From positions 107,313,314 through 107,377,313 of the forward strand of contig OY755042.1 of NCBI GenBank assembly GCA_963576565.1: 64,000 nt of DNA, read 5' to 3'. Position 1 is the first letter of the stretch, and the number at the start of each line of letters is the position of its first letter. Shown here piece by piece: positions 1-11,081 of the stretch. The stretch comes from Aspidapion aeneum. Lineage: Eukaryota; Arthropoda; Insecta; Coleoptera; Brentidae. Made by a program: the position numbers and the translations under genes. The notes beneath the pieces were generated by a model, which ran no database searches, was not told where the DNA came from, and was given only the letters and a program-made list of their open reading frames with translations.

Positions 1-255
1 TTGAATTAAAAATAAGAAATGCTAAATCTTGAAGATTTTAACCTTTTAATCATGTTGCTTCCTTACAAACCTTTGGTGGAATATCGGGATGGTGTCTGAG
101 AATATTTCAGTGAAATTTTGCGGAAATCTGTAGTGCCATTTTGAAAATATCATAAAAAAACGTCTGACCTCCCATAAGACCCAATGTAAAATTCAGCCCC
201 GGGAGAACAGCTGATTTTTTCAGGGTCGTGGCCTCTATTTTTGTGTTGGCCTTGG
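1..255 (+). repeat. Dispersed repeat R1, copy a (cut by window start)
   Basis: This AT-rich block recurs at 6834-7118 (same orientation) and 21567-21870 (inverted). Shared landmarks are GAATGCTAAATCTTGAAGAT-like text near the start, a CAGCTGATTTTTT block and a GGGTCGTGGCCT block. It has no coding capacity. It lies in the last intron of the ABCC gene. The class is unknown. Confidence 0.6.
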
Positions 256-633
256 TACGGCTAGACTTTCATTTTCTTTATGATCTGAGTGGTTAGGGAT
301 CCATACCAGTTAGTCGCAAATAATTTAATTGTGAGAAATTTAGCTTGGAATATAGCTTTTGGATCATGACCCTGAAAAATCTTAGATCCGTTGGTATAGA
401 AATGTTGTACATACAAATTTTTGGCTGTTTACCGTAGTTCAGGATTGTCCCAAAATGATTGCTATCTTGTCTCCTCTGCCATCTTAACTGTTAGCCATAA
501 GGCTGTACGTTTACTTTTTTTCGCTTTTAAGCTAGAGCTAGCTCTACTAGCTTGGCTTGTTCAGCTCAGTTAGTTGATTTAGTTCATAAATTATTTGGTC
601 ACCAATTTTGTTTCGGCAATATTTTTATTTTAG

Positions 634-801
<168 letters not shown>

Positions 802-1329
802 AAAAGAGGGTGGATTCTGTCATTTGGTCACACCATAGTCAATACGTTAATACTCTGTGGGATGTGCAGATGGCACCAGTTGTGTACAAGAAAGTATGTT
901 GTTACTTAAGCAAGTAAGTGATTAAGAATTGGTTAGGAAGAAAACAATTTTTGCATACCACTATTTTTAATTGGAACAAGAATGTTTGTTACAATTATCA
1001 TTATTAATATTAAGATTTATTAATGTTATATTAGGTTTTTTTACCTCGTCCTGTTGCCAATTTAAAAGTAATTGTCCCAGTGATTTAAATATTTATAATA
1101 TTTTCAGATGCTTGTACGTACATACATCATTATTTAAAACATCACTTTTTATTTTCAGTATTTTCCCGAACAAAACGCTCTTGTTATTTATTTCGTTAAT
1201 ACCCATATTTTTTTACAATTTTTTAAAAAGGCATATTTTTGTAATTTTCCATATTTTGGTTGTTTTTTAGTTAGATTAATAACTACTTAAACAAAATAAT
1301 TTATATTTTGACTACAAATACGCGTTTCT
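802..1329. other. Intergenic, AT-rich, nothing recognised
   Basis: Probable 3' UTR of the ABCC gene followed by AT-rich DNA. A 99-codon open frame at 971-1270 is Phe/Ile/Leu-rich with no recognisable motif, as expected from AT-rich non-coding DNA. Confidence 0.5.
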
Positions 1330-1595
1330 ATAGTCTAAATTATACGCATTTGTAATGACGTCACCAGGTGAGACAAAAACGTATGGCGTAGATATTTTTG
1401 CCAATCAATATTTGTTATTATTTTTTTGATTGACAGTGACGGATACTTCACATAACCAATTACCTACCTATTTAAAGAATAAATTAATCATAGACACTAC
1501 TTTTTTTTAAAAGTTTATTGTCACCGCTGTTTATAATATACTAAACAAAGACGAACAAAAATGACGTCATTACAAATGCGTATAATTAGGACTAT
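1330..1595. mobile_element. Short MITE with ~33-bp terminal inverted repeats
   Basis: The left end, TAGTCTAAATTATACGCATT continuing to TGTAATGACGTCA, is mirrored by the right end at 1562-1595 with one or two differences. The total is about 265 bp with no coding capacity. The flanks read TA on both sides, which suggests a TA target duplication. Confidence 0.7.
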
Positions 1596-2289
1596 ATTTT
1601 ATTTATTTTTTGTTTTACTTAACAAGGTCATAAGTAGGTATACTTAATTAAAACTTAAAGCACTGCACACATCAAACAATCAACACAGGGTTGCTTAGAG
1701 TTAAGTGCACAATTTTGTTACTTTACTGAATATAAAACTCGATTTTATACGGTTTCGGTTAGGTTTTTAGGCTTTAAGTAATACAAATCTTGCCTTGAAT
1801 AAAAAATAAATGTGATTTTTTATAGTAATAAAACGTATAACCATAAGTCAAATTATACTTACTAGGGTACTTATTGTTGATTTTCGAAAGAAATATTTAT
1901 TACAGGGACCTTTTGCACCTCTAATTAGAAATATCCGTTAGGCAATGTTATTATTTCGCAATTTTTGGCAACTTCTCTACGATTTAATTTAAAACTTTAA
2001 GGTTTTTGGAAAATGTTTCATCATTCAGGAAAATCTCTTATTATGGCGGCACTTTACGTGACAGCGTATTCGTATATTTATTTTATTTGTCCAAATCATT
2101 GACTTCTATACCCTTTCAGGGCCTTATACAACTCAATGGTCCAAATACTTGCGGTATTAGCATTTTTGTCGACTTGTCGGTTTTTAGTCAAATTACAACA
2201 TCAAACAAAAACTTTTGTAGTGTAATTTGTTTTAAAAAGATTAACACTGGTAATTTAAAAAAGTTTTACAATACAGACAAATAAACAAA
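1596..2289. other. Intergenic, nothing recognised
   Basis: AT-rich DNA between the MITE and the next element. A 92-codon frame at 2006-2284 has no recognisable domain. Confidence 0.4.
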
Positions 2290-2329
2290 TGCTATGTCGA
2301 GGGGTAAATATCTGCCCAAAATGTTGTAC

Positions 2330-2505
2330 ACCATAAATCCTTTTTGGCAATCCTAATAAATCCCGAGAAATCCTGTTAAATCACCAATAATTTCCTATAA
2401 ATCCTAATAAGAACCCATTAATCCCTATAAATCCCAATAATTCCGAAGAAATCCCGATAAATCCCCATAAATCCGAGTAAATCCCCGTAAAGCCTATATA
2501 GTTTT
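2330..2505 (+). repeat. AAATCC-type degenerate minisatellite, left subterminal
   Basis: About 15 degenerate units of 10-12 bp built on (A)TAAATCC(CC) lie just inside the left end of the 8-bp-duplication element. A matching set in the same orientation is at 5135-5232 near the right end, so these are direct, not inverted, subterminal repeats. Confidence 0.75.
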
Positions 2506-5134
2506 ACTTATGTAGCTTGTTTTTAATTTAAACTTGGAAAATGACCAGACGGCTTAGATGCGAGCGAAGGGGCAAATAATAAGATACATTCAAAGATTTT
2601 TGCGGTTAACAACCCAAGCAGCATTTGGACGTCATATTACGTTACCCATACGTTGCTTGCGATAAACGCGACGTCGGGCGCCGACGTCGTTTCGACCGCC
2701 TGACGACCCTCGTTTGCACCTAAATGGGGAATACAAATTCGGGTCGCTATGACGTCAGCATCTGACCTTATAGGTAATAGAGTTTACCAATTAACAACGT
2801 AATTGTACGTTGGATTTCCGTCACTTAAATTTAGTCGCAAACAGGTAAGTTGCGTTTGGTTTCGTTTCCATTGCCTAGAATACATATAGTTTTTGCTAAA
2901 AAGAATTCCTGTCGAGTAACTAAAATTATACCTGATAAGTAAATATTTTACACTTATTATAACAAGTCTCATAAAAATGGGTGCATTTTACAAATGACAA
3001 TTATAGTCATGCATGAAAGGGGGTATTACAATATTAATAATTTATATTTTAAAGCAGGAATCCAACAAAAATTTTACAACGAAGGCATGTTTATTGATAA
3101 ATGTGATTAAAATACTTTCAAAAAAAGCAAGCGCTCCTGAAATATGCAAAAATTTACTAAAATATATATTTGTTAAATAGATCTAATTTTTATTATTTTT
3201 TTTATTTTTGTAAAAAAAATATTTTGCTGCCTCACTAAACTCAAATTTGTTAATAATTTTACAATTATTCTTTCATTTCTACTTAAAATTAGAAAAAGAA
3301 AAAGTATTTTATAATGGCCGACAGACGCTAACCTTTTTAGAATGGCGGATTACTGTGTCTGACTTAATATGAACTAATAATATACCAATTCGGACCGGGT
3401 CTCCACTTTTGGTTGTGAAAGATAACCAAAGAGTCGAAGTCCGACGTCCGGCAAACGTATTTCGTCCCATTAAATTCGGACGTTCGCCCCGCATAATTTT
3501 GCGTCGGCCTACCAAGGGATTGGAACTCAACGTCCGCTCTTTTTGTACTACAATAGGTAAAGCCCACGGTCCCAAAGCTAACTACCCACCGAAATCATTG
3601 TTTTTTATTTTATTTTTTAGAAATGTTTGTTTTAATATCAAAAATCTAAGGGAAATAAAACCCATAACCCACGTGTGGGAAGAGGATGGGGTATTATGGT
3701 TTCCAAAATCCAAAAAAGATATAAAACTGCGTCATGTCCTGAAACGTAGCCGTCCTGACCAAAATATCTCTTGACCAAACAAATGCACTTGTTGTTAGGT
3801 TATGGGCGTCTATAAATGACAGTAGGCTGTACATGTGACGCGTAGGCCATATGAACGGACGTGGAATAGGTCAAGTAAAAGTTACGGAAAATACACCAAC
3901 CAAACTAAACGCTAGTTTAGGTCTGAGGTTAGGGTCTTCACCGGACGTACCCGACGCAGACGTCTGTTGGTCGTTGGGCTGGTCAGAGTTTTTGTACGTC
4001 GAACAAACGAACGTAAGACCGACGTTGGGAAATTAATGGTATATTGCGTTGCATTATTTGACGTCGCGAGATCGTTAAAAAAACGAACGTATATTTGATA
4101 ACGTCGGTTTTGATATGAATGCGACGTCGCTTAACGCATAATCAATCTTGCAACTTAAAATTCCACTAAATCCGACGTCGGTTCAGGTCACATTAGGTTG
4201 TAAGTCATATAAATGTTTCTTGGGAAGGCAAGCAATTGAGATTAACTAATAACATGTCAGCAGTTCTGCTTTTTATTTTATGAGATCCTTAGCTTGCAAA
4301 AGGTGGAGTAGTCGCAATTTTGACATATGTCGTTTATCATAGGAGTCCTAAGCAGAACTTTGAGATTTCGACATTGGGGGTAGCCGGCTCCCCCCGCCAT
4401 CTTGGATTTAATGTGCACGAAAAGGTTTTTTTTTAATTACTTGATCCCTGTCGCGAGTTTTAAAGCACTTTAGCATCTTAGACCTTTTAGTAAATACTGG
4501 TGTAAACTTGTCCATTTTTTTAATGTCATCTTATGTTTCCTACATTTGGAGAATAGAAAGAAGCAGTTATTTGGCAACACCGCATGGTTTAAAATAAGCA
4601 TAATGAATCAAACAGCTATTCTCCTTAAAAAATTTTAAAAGTCCGCTGAAATTCTGTGCTTTTGAGACGAGTTTAGTGAGTTTCAAGTTGAGTTTAAAAA
4701 AGTGGGCGACCGTACGTTCCTACAGGGTAGCTATTCTGGGTCTTGAAAGATGTGACCACCCACATAACACGCTTTGACCAACAGCAAACTCTCAGCGGTC
4801 GCGTGTTGTGCGAAACGACTTGTCTAGACCAATGGCATAGTCGCCCGCTCTTCAGAGTTAGTGAATTTTAGTTAAACTTGCAACACCGCGCGAAAAGCGT
4901 GTTTATTAAGATCCTCCAACGATTTGTTGGCACGTGGTAGACGATTACTTTTGTATGATGATTAAATCAGTTGCGTATATAAAGGAGGGGGGCTGGGGGG
5001 TCCGCCCCCCCAAGCTAATACTTTTTTAGATATTTTCCACATATTTCATAAATACTTAATTGGGTCTCGCCCCCCCCCCCCCCAAACTGTCTCGGGCCCA
5101 CCCCGATTTTTTTTTATATACGCCACTGATTTAA

Positions 5135-5232
5135 ATCCTTGGTAAATCCTTGATAATTTACTATAAATCCTCATAAATCACCGTAAATCCCAGCAAATCC
5201 CCGTAAATCCGAGCAAATCCCCGTAAATCCTC
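5135..5232 (+). repeat. AAATCC-type degenerate minisatellite, right subterminal
   Basis: About nine units on the pattern CCGTAAATCC / GAGCAAATCC. It is interrupted on its right by the Tc1-like insertion at 5242; one more unit (CACCATAAATCCT) follows that insertion at 6796 and also occurs in the left set at 2329. Confidence 0.7.
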
Positions 5233-5241
5233 CAGACTGTA

Positions 5242-6793
5242 CAGGGTGTCCCAAATTGGGCACTTTTAGGGGGTTTAAGGTACTTCTAGGGTAGACAGAG
5301 AAAAACTGACCACGCATTGCGAGGCTCAAATTTCAAGGGAAGACTTATAGTGGAAACCGCATTTTGAAATATCGTCTCGTCTTTGAGTTACAGGGGCTTT
5401 TTGAAAAGTCTGCATTTTGGAAGGGGTTCTATAACTTCGTTATTAGTGGAAATTTTGATTTAGAGTAAATTGCAATTTTATAGACTTTGTCACGAGGCAT
5501 TCACCCACCAAATTAAATTTTAACTGTCACTTTTAGTTTTTGAGATATGACAAAGTTGAATTTTTTCTTATGGAATGTTATATATTTTAATTAATTTTCG
5601 AATTCGTCATTGAATTCTTTTCAAAATGATGTATCATATGTCATAGTTTTGTTCAGCGGTTTCGAAGATAATTAAAGTTTTTTATTTTTGTCTAGTAGGC
5701 GTTGAATGACGTCATGTGCCATTGACGTGAAAGCTTGCGGTCAAATCCTACTTCAATGCTCCTATAGTTTTGTTGTCTGATACTATGCAAATGAAGTTGG
5801 CCTTGCGTCTTGGCGTTTTGTCATTGTTTTCAATTGTTTAACATTACGCTTTGATATGAAATTATTTTGCACAAAAGCGTTTTTAATTTTATTTTAAAAT
5901 ATGTATCAATGTTAAAATGTTACTGGGAAAGTAATGATAATCGACAGGGCGCTGGAAACTTATATCTTAAAAGGTATCCCGAACGAAGACAACCGTATAT
6001 GGATATATTTCCAAAGTTGAAAAGGAACCTTGTTCAGTATGGCTTTTTCAAAACGGCGGGGTAAAATATATGACGTTAGGAGGGACCGTGAGTTAGAGGA
6101 GATAGGCATTATTGGTGAGTTAGAACAAAATAATTCGCGATCATTGAGACAATTAGAAGCTGCCACAGGCATACCGAGAACTTCAATCCACCGAACACTT
6201 AAACGGAATAATTATAAGCTTTGAGGGCCGTCAGCTGAATTATAATTTTTCCAAACCAGGCTTACTATATTTTTAACTGTTTAAAATAATAAAAATACTG
6301 GAGTGCCTTGCCCTGCCTCAGCAGGAAATCATAGCGCACTAGAAATAAGTGAAAAAGCTGAATGTCTCCTAAACCGCTCAATCAAACTATGACATATGAT
6401 ACATCATTTTGAAAAGAATTCAATGGCGAATTCGAAAATTAATTAAAATATAGGCCATTCCATAAGAAAAAATGCAACTTTATGTCATATCTCAAAAACT
6501 AAAAGTGACAGCTAAAATTTAGTTTAGCGGGTGAATTCCTCGTGACATAATCTTTAAAATTGCAATTTACTCTAAATCAAAATTTCCACTAATAACGAAG
6601 TTATAGACCCCCTTCCAAAATGCAGAATTTTCAAAAAGCCGCCGTTGCTCAAAGACGAGACGATATTTCAAAATGCGGTTTTTACTATAAGTCTTCTCTT
6701 GAAATTTGAGCCTCGCAATGCGTGGTCAGTTTTTCTCTGTCTCCCCTGGAAGTACCTTAAACCCCCTAAAAGTGCCCAATTTGGGACACCCTG
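5242..6793 (+). mobile_element. Tc1/IS630-like element with ~430-bp inverted repeats, internally deleted
   Basis: Both ends begin CAGGGTGTCCCAAATTGGGC and are flanked by TA, the hallmark target of the IS630-Tc1-mariner group. The inverted arms run for about 430 bp at roughly 90% identity. The central part keeps only a short helix-turn-helix reading frame. It has landed inside the 8-bp-duplication element. A second, broken copy lies at 35940-37797. Confidence 0.8.
6030..6224 (+). pseudogene. Transposase N-terminal helix-turn-helix remnant (Tc1/IS630-like)
   Basis: The 64-codon frame carries a DNA-binding helix-turn-helix: SLRQLEAATGIPRTSIHRTL at about residues 38-57 is the recognition-helix pattern of Tc1/IS630-type transposases. 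It stops right after this motif. No DDE catalytic part follows before the right inverted repeat, so it cannot be an active transposase. It is the only coding relic in this element. Confidence 0.6.
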
Positions 6794-6833
6794 TACACCA
6801 TAAATCCTCAGATATTTACCCCTCGTGCTATGT

Positions 6834-7118
6834 CAAACCCATGTCAAGTCTAACAGTTAACGTGCGGTGCATGGCGGGAAGTTTGAATTGAAAATAAAGA
6901 ATGCTAAATCTTGAAGATTTTAACCTTTTAATTATCTTTCATCCTTACAAAGGTTTGGTGGAATATCGGGTTGGTGTCTGGGAATATTTCACTGAAATTT
7001 CGCGAAAATCTCTAGTTCCGCTTTGAAAATATCACTTAAAAAACCAATTTAAAAGTCAGCCAACGAGAACAGCTGATTTTTTTAGGGTCGTGGCCTGTAT
7101 TTTTTTGTTGCCCTTGTT
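6834..7118 (+). repeat. Dispersed repeat R1, copy b
   Basis: Direct copy of the block at the window start, at roughly 80-85% identity. Its left edge abuts the 8-bp duplication of the element at 2298-6825. Copy c at 21567-21870 shows the same left-hand sequence (ATGGCGGG before the AATGCTAAATC block), which confirms the join. Confidence 0.6.
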
Positions 7119-7360
7119 TAAACTAATGGAAATATATCATGACGTAACCGCCAAAATAAAAAAAAAACAAACTATAATTCCGTTCTTGTGTGTTGATAGC
7201 ATGTTTGGAATATTTGCGAATACATTCAATATTTGGCGAAATATAGCGAAACCGCTAACAAATACCTTACGCTAAGTGAAGTGCTTGCCTTATGAAAGAT
7301 ATTTGACAGAAAGTTTAATAAAAATCAATATTATAAATTCTTTGGCAGTGTAATATATGT

Positions 7361-7447
7361 GAAAGGCTTTCGCGGCCATCGTCCAATGGTGGGGTGCTTT
7401 CGGGCTGTTCCAACGACGACGGCCGAACAGCCCGAAAGCACACCCAC
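7361..7447. mobile_element. 87-bp Penelope-like 3'-end insertion with 15-bp target duplication
   Basis: The insert is flanked by CAGTGTAATATATGT at 7346-7360 and again at 7448-7462. Its right half (TCCAACGACGACGGCCGAAC and on to CACCCAC) matches the 3' end of the Penelope-like fragment at 12862-12905. Its left half is the inverted copy of part of the same sequence, giving a fold-back. Confidence 0.65.
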
Positions 7448-7586
7448 CAGTGTAATATATGTTTTATAAAAATGGGGTATTACACAGTCAAGCATTATAT
7501 AAAATTAGTATTTAGAAAATCGCCTTTGTCAAAACTATTTGCCACTGTAATATTATTTGATTGTCATAACCCATCTATGATACTAT

Positions 7587-8192
7587 ACAGGGTGTAAATT
7601 AAATAATGCACCAAACTTTAAGGGGTAAAGATCAAAAGAAGGATTTTTTCCTACTACATTTTATCAATCTCAACAAATCTCTTTGTTTTTATTGATTTTT
7701 TGTTATAACTTTCTTAGAAATTACAACAATGAAAATAAAGGTAATAATTGAGTGTAAAAATTATTTTTAAAAAATATAAAATTGCTGTTTTTTTTTCAAC
7801 AATTTTTTAAAAATTATCTGTTGGCTAATATTGCTATTTTCTGTAATTATTAAGGGGTCTTTCGATATGTACAAAAATCTCAAAATGTTTTGTAAATTTT
7901 TTAGCTTTTATTAATTCTTAACAAAATTGACAAATTTATAACTACTGCTAAGGTTATTTGGCCACACTATATTTCCTTAATCTATATTTGTTTTGCAAAA
8001 AAGCTATATAGCATTTTTTGATCACAATCAATTACAAAATTATAAGTGGCAAATTTATTATTTTTTGAATTCACAGTTCTTCCCCACTCAAATTGACAAA
8101 AGTTGGCAACAAAAAACTTTTGACTATTTGTCTCCTTTGACCTGCCCCACCGCCCCTTAAAGTTAGGTGCATCATTTAAAAGACACCTTGTG
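7587..8192. mobile_element. MITE with ~40-bp inverted repeats (CAGGGTGT family)
   Basis: The left end ACAGGGTGTAAATTAAATAA continues to ACTTTAAGGGG; the right end is its imperfect complement. The body is AT-rich and non-coding. Flanking TA dinucleotides suggest a Tc1/mariner-type target. Confidence 0.65.
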
Positions 8193-8528
8193 TGTTGAAT
8201 TTTTTGTTCCTGGTTTACTGGATAAATATTTTTTATTACTGTAAACCGATGAAAAATTATTAGTTAAATGAATGGCAGTTTACATTTGTTAAAACTGTAA
8301 CAATAATTTATAACAAAGCTCTAGTCTTTGTCGTGAAATTATTTTTCGAAATTACCGGGGGATTGTCAAATGTTTAATACCTGTTTTACACTAACAATTA
8401 ATCAGAGATATGGGATGGGGTGTGTCAGTCTAAATTCTTCTCCGATACCAGCTACAGCTGATTAAATAGACTAGTCACAGTAAAAAATAATTAATTTTTT
8501 GTCTAAATACAGATTGCAAAGCGATATA

Positions 8529-9538
8529 CGAAGTCTGGCTATTAAATAACGAGACCGCGCCTAGATGGCGTCCTAGACGGGTGGGGTAGAAAACGAATGG
8601 TGCGTTGGGTATCTAGATATCTTGTCTATGCACGTCCCAAAACACGTTTCCGTCACTATTATAGTATTTGTGCAGTAGCGGTTTGAAACGAACGTGTTTT
8701 TTTCTCGTGCCGAAAACCATGTGTGACGAAAAACAGGAGCAACGTATCAATCTCAAATTTCTCGTTAATTGGAAAAAAAACTCCAACTGAGTGCTCTAAA
8801 TTGCTGCAAGAGGTCTATAGGGCCAATTGTCTATCTCGTGCGCGTGTTTTTGAGTGGTGTAAGCGCTTTAGTGAGGGCCGAGACACCACCGAAGATGACC
8901 AGAGCCCAGGTCGCCCTGTAACTGTTTCAACTCCAATGTTGATAGTTTTTTTCGACATTAACGGTATCGTGATGACTGAATGGGTTCCAGAGGGTCAGAC
9001 TGTCAACCAGACTTACTATCTGTCAGTTTTGGCAACACTGCGAGAACGAGTTCGTAAAAAACGGCCCGAGTTGTGAAAGATCAATTCGTGGATTTTGCAC
9101 CAGAACAACGCACCAAAGATCAATGGAGTCAAAAAAATCTGACAGAAGATGATTGTCAGGATGTTACGCACCTGCCCGTAACGCACTATCTGTAAAGCAG
9201 TATTTGGCCAGTGCACTTACACTCCAGTCCTCGAACACCCGCCGTACTCACCAGATTTGGCACCGTGCGACTTTTTTTTGTTTCCGAAGATAAAATCTGC
9301 TTTGAAAGGGACCCGATTTGAGTTAGTTGATGGAAGCGGTAAAGCAAAAAACGGCAGAGCTCATAAAGACCCTCACCAAAGAAGACTTCCAGCACTGCTT
9401 CGATCAATAGAAAAAACGTATGGAAAGGTGTGTGAGAGGGGGCGGAGTATATTGAAGGGGAGCATTCGAATGTTGAATAATTTTTATAATAAAACCCTTT
9501 TTCGTACCCAGTTTCGTTATTTAATAGCCAGACCTCGT
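8529..9538 (+). mobile_element. mariner element, internally deleted
   Basis: The inverted ends read ACGA(A/G)GTCTGGCTATTAAAT with TA flanks (8527-8528 and 9539-9540). The length is about 1.0 kb against about 1.3 kb for complete mariners. The transposase relic is listed separately. A ~46-bp patch shared with the local RTE-like retrotransposon interrupts the coding part. Confidence 0.85.
8723..9530 (+). pseudogene. mariner transposase remnant
   Basis: The helix-turn-helix part (GKKTPTECSKLLQEVY, then ARVFEWCKRFSEG) is followed by the conserved GRPV linker. It then jumps in frame to MLIVFFDINGIVMTEWVPEG, deep in the catalytic domain, so roughly 100 codons, including the first catalytic Asp region, are missing. 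The later block YSPDLAPCDFFLFPKI (mariner DD34D signature region) is present at about 9242-9290 in another frame, after an inserted patch at about 9113-9160 that breaks the frame. The start of the protein is also frame-shifted relative to mariner homologues. It cannot encode an active enzyme. Confidence 0.85.
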
Positions 9539-11081
9539 ATACTTGAATTTTTAGTTATTAAAAGTATTAGAAGCAGCAGTTTGCCTGCTCCAAGATCAAT
9601 AAAGAGAGACCTAAACGTTATCTGATGAGAGAAATAAAGAGAGATCTATTTAAAAGCCAAAAAAATACCAAAATTTATTAAAAAATTTAATATTTTAAAA
9701 ATTTAAATAGTTTTATAAATATCAGATTCAGGACACGATTATAAATACTTTCTTAAAAGTTAAATCGACTGTCTTGTTCAATGTAATTAATTTTTTTCGC
9801 CGAACACTAAATCAAACTAGCCACATATTGATTTTTTTGTATTTTTACCAATTTTTATCTCACAACTGTAAGAATAACTCAACTTCTTCCTATACCTTTT
9901 CATAGAATTCACAGTCTGTTGACAAATATGATATGTTTCATTAAAGACATAAGCTGCAAGGAAAAATTAACTGTTCGGTTTGGTTACAGTAAAAAGTAAG
10001 CAGAAAGAACTAAGAAATCAACCATTTCTTATGGCTTACTTCACACGAATACCTACTTATTATAACTTACTTTAACAAAACTCTAAATCCAGCTTTAGGC
10101 AATTGTTACGTTTGGTTGTTGACCTGAATTTAGCACAAAATAAAAACAGGCGGATAAAATTTCTTTTAGTTAGTCTTGAATACATTTATAGCAAATACGG
10201 AACAGGTATTTAAACACTTAGAAGACCTAAAACGTACCAAATACTCTCGCAAAAGACGAAACTACGCTACAACCAGCGTTTGACTGCTGCTTCCTAGGCA
10301 AACTGTGACGTAGCTCTGACGTGACGGTCGCCATGACACCGAGTTACCAGACAACCGGTTTATTTACGGACCGTGAGCGCAGATAGAAAGGGTAATCTTG
10401 CCCTCTCATATCTCTGCAATTAATCCATGGATTAATTCATGAATGTAGACAAGGCCACTATGACGCTGCAGTGAACACAGCGCACAATTACAAAACGCAA
10501 TTGAGATTTTGCTGCTTTTGTAGAAAAGAAAACGGTTTAGCACTCTATTGACAGTTGTTCTTGTATTCTGTTAAAATTAGACGTCAAATTTGGTAAAAAT
10601 TAGAGTATTACATAGATAAATCCGTGAAGAAATTTGCGAATTTATTTTTTGTCGATTTCTGTATTAAATTGTTAAAATTAAGCTCAAACTTTTTGACCAT
10701 GGAAAAAGCGATAGAATAATTGTCAGGGTAAAACAGGTAGAAAAGGATTTTGGTACTTTAACATTGTAATTTATGATATTATTATGGTTTGTTAAGAAGC
10801 TTTTTTTATTTTGTTAACTCCGAAAATTCGTCCGTAAGCTTTTGTATTTGTATTTTATTTTTTGTTATCCGTCGAATAATTAGATATTAAATTATTCAAT
10901 AAATAAATTTTTAAAATTATTTCCTAAAAACAAGAATTTTTATTTATGACTAAGACGTTACAATTTAATAAATTAACACAGACAAATCTTGACAATATAA
11001 GAAAATAAAACCTTAACAATAAAAAAATAATTATAACTAATTCTTAAAAAAATAAGTTTTCACAGAAATGAAAAGAATATA
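9539..11081. other. Intergenic, mostly unique-looking DNA
   Basis: No coding region or transposon end is recognised. The stretch 10240-10500 is less AT-rich than its surroundings and contains a perfect 20-bp palindrome (separate entry). It could be regulatory, but nothing in the sequence proves it. Confidence 0.4.
10418..10437. repeat. Perfect 20-bp palindrome with two TAATCC sites
   Basis: AATTAATCCATGGATTAATT is its own reverse complement. It places two inverted TAATCC hexamers head to head; TAATCC is the known core bound by K50 homeodomains such as Otd/Bicoid. Regulatory use is inference only. Confidence 0.5.

Larger units (their letters stand above)
2298..6825. mobile_element. TIR transposon with 8-bp target duplication, carrying a nested Tc1-like element
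   Basis: The perfect 17-bp inverted repeats CGAGGGGTAAATATCTG (2298-2314) and its complement (6809-6825) are flanked directly by TGCTATGT at 2290-2297 and 6826-6833, an exact 8-bp duplication. AAATCC-type minisatellites sit inside both ends. The interior has stretches dense in GACGTC and no convincing transposase. An 8-bp duplication fits the hAT or P superfamilies, but the terminus matches neither consensus that I know. It contains a 1552-bp Tc1-like insertion; without that it is about 3 kb. It sits at the edge of repeat R1 copy b. Confidence 0.85.

Noticed and set aside
971..1270. 99-codon hydrophobic open frame as a membrane protein
   Set aside because: The Phe/Ile content follows T-rich DNA; no start context or recognisable family.
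3409..3774. 121-codon open frame as a gene
   Set aside because: It lies inside a transposon, has no recognisable domain, and overlaps open frames on the other strand of similar length, as expected from CpG-rich non-coding sequence.
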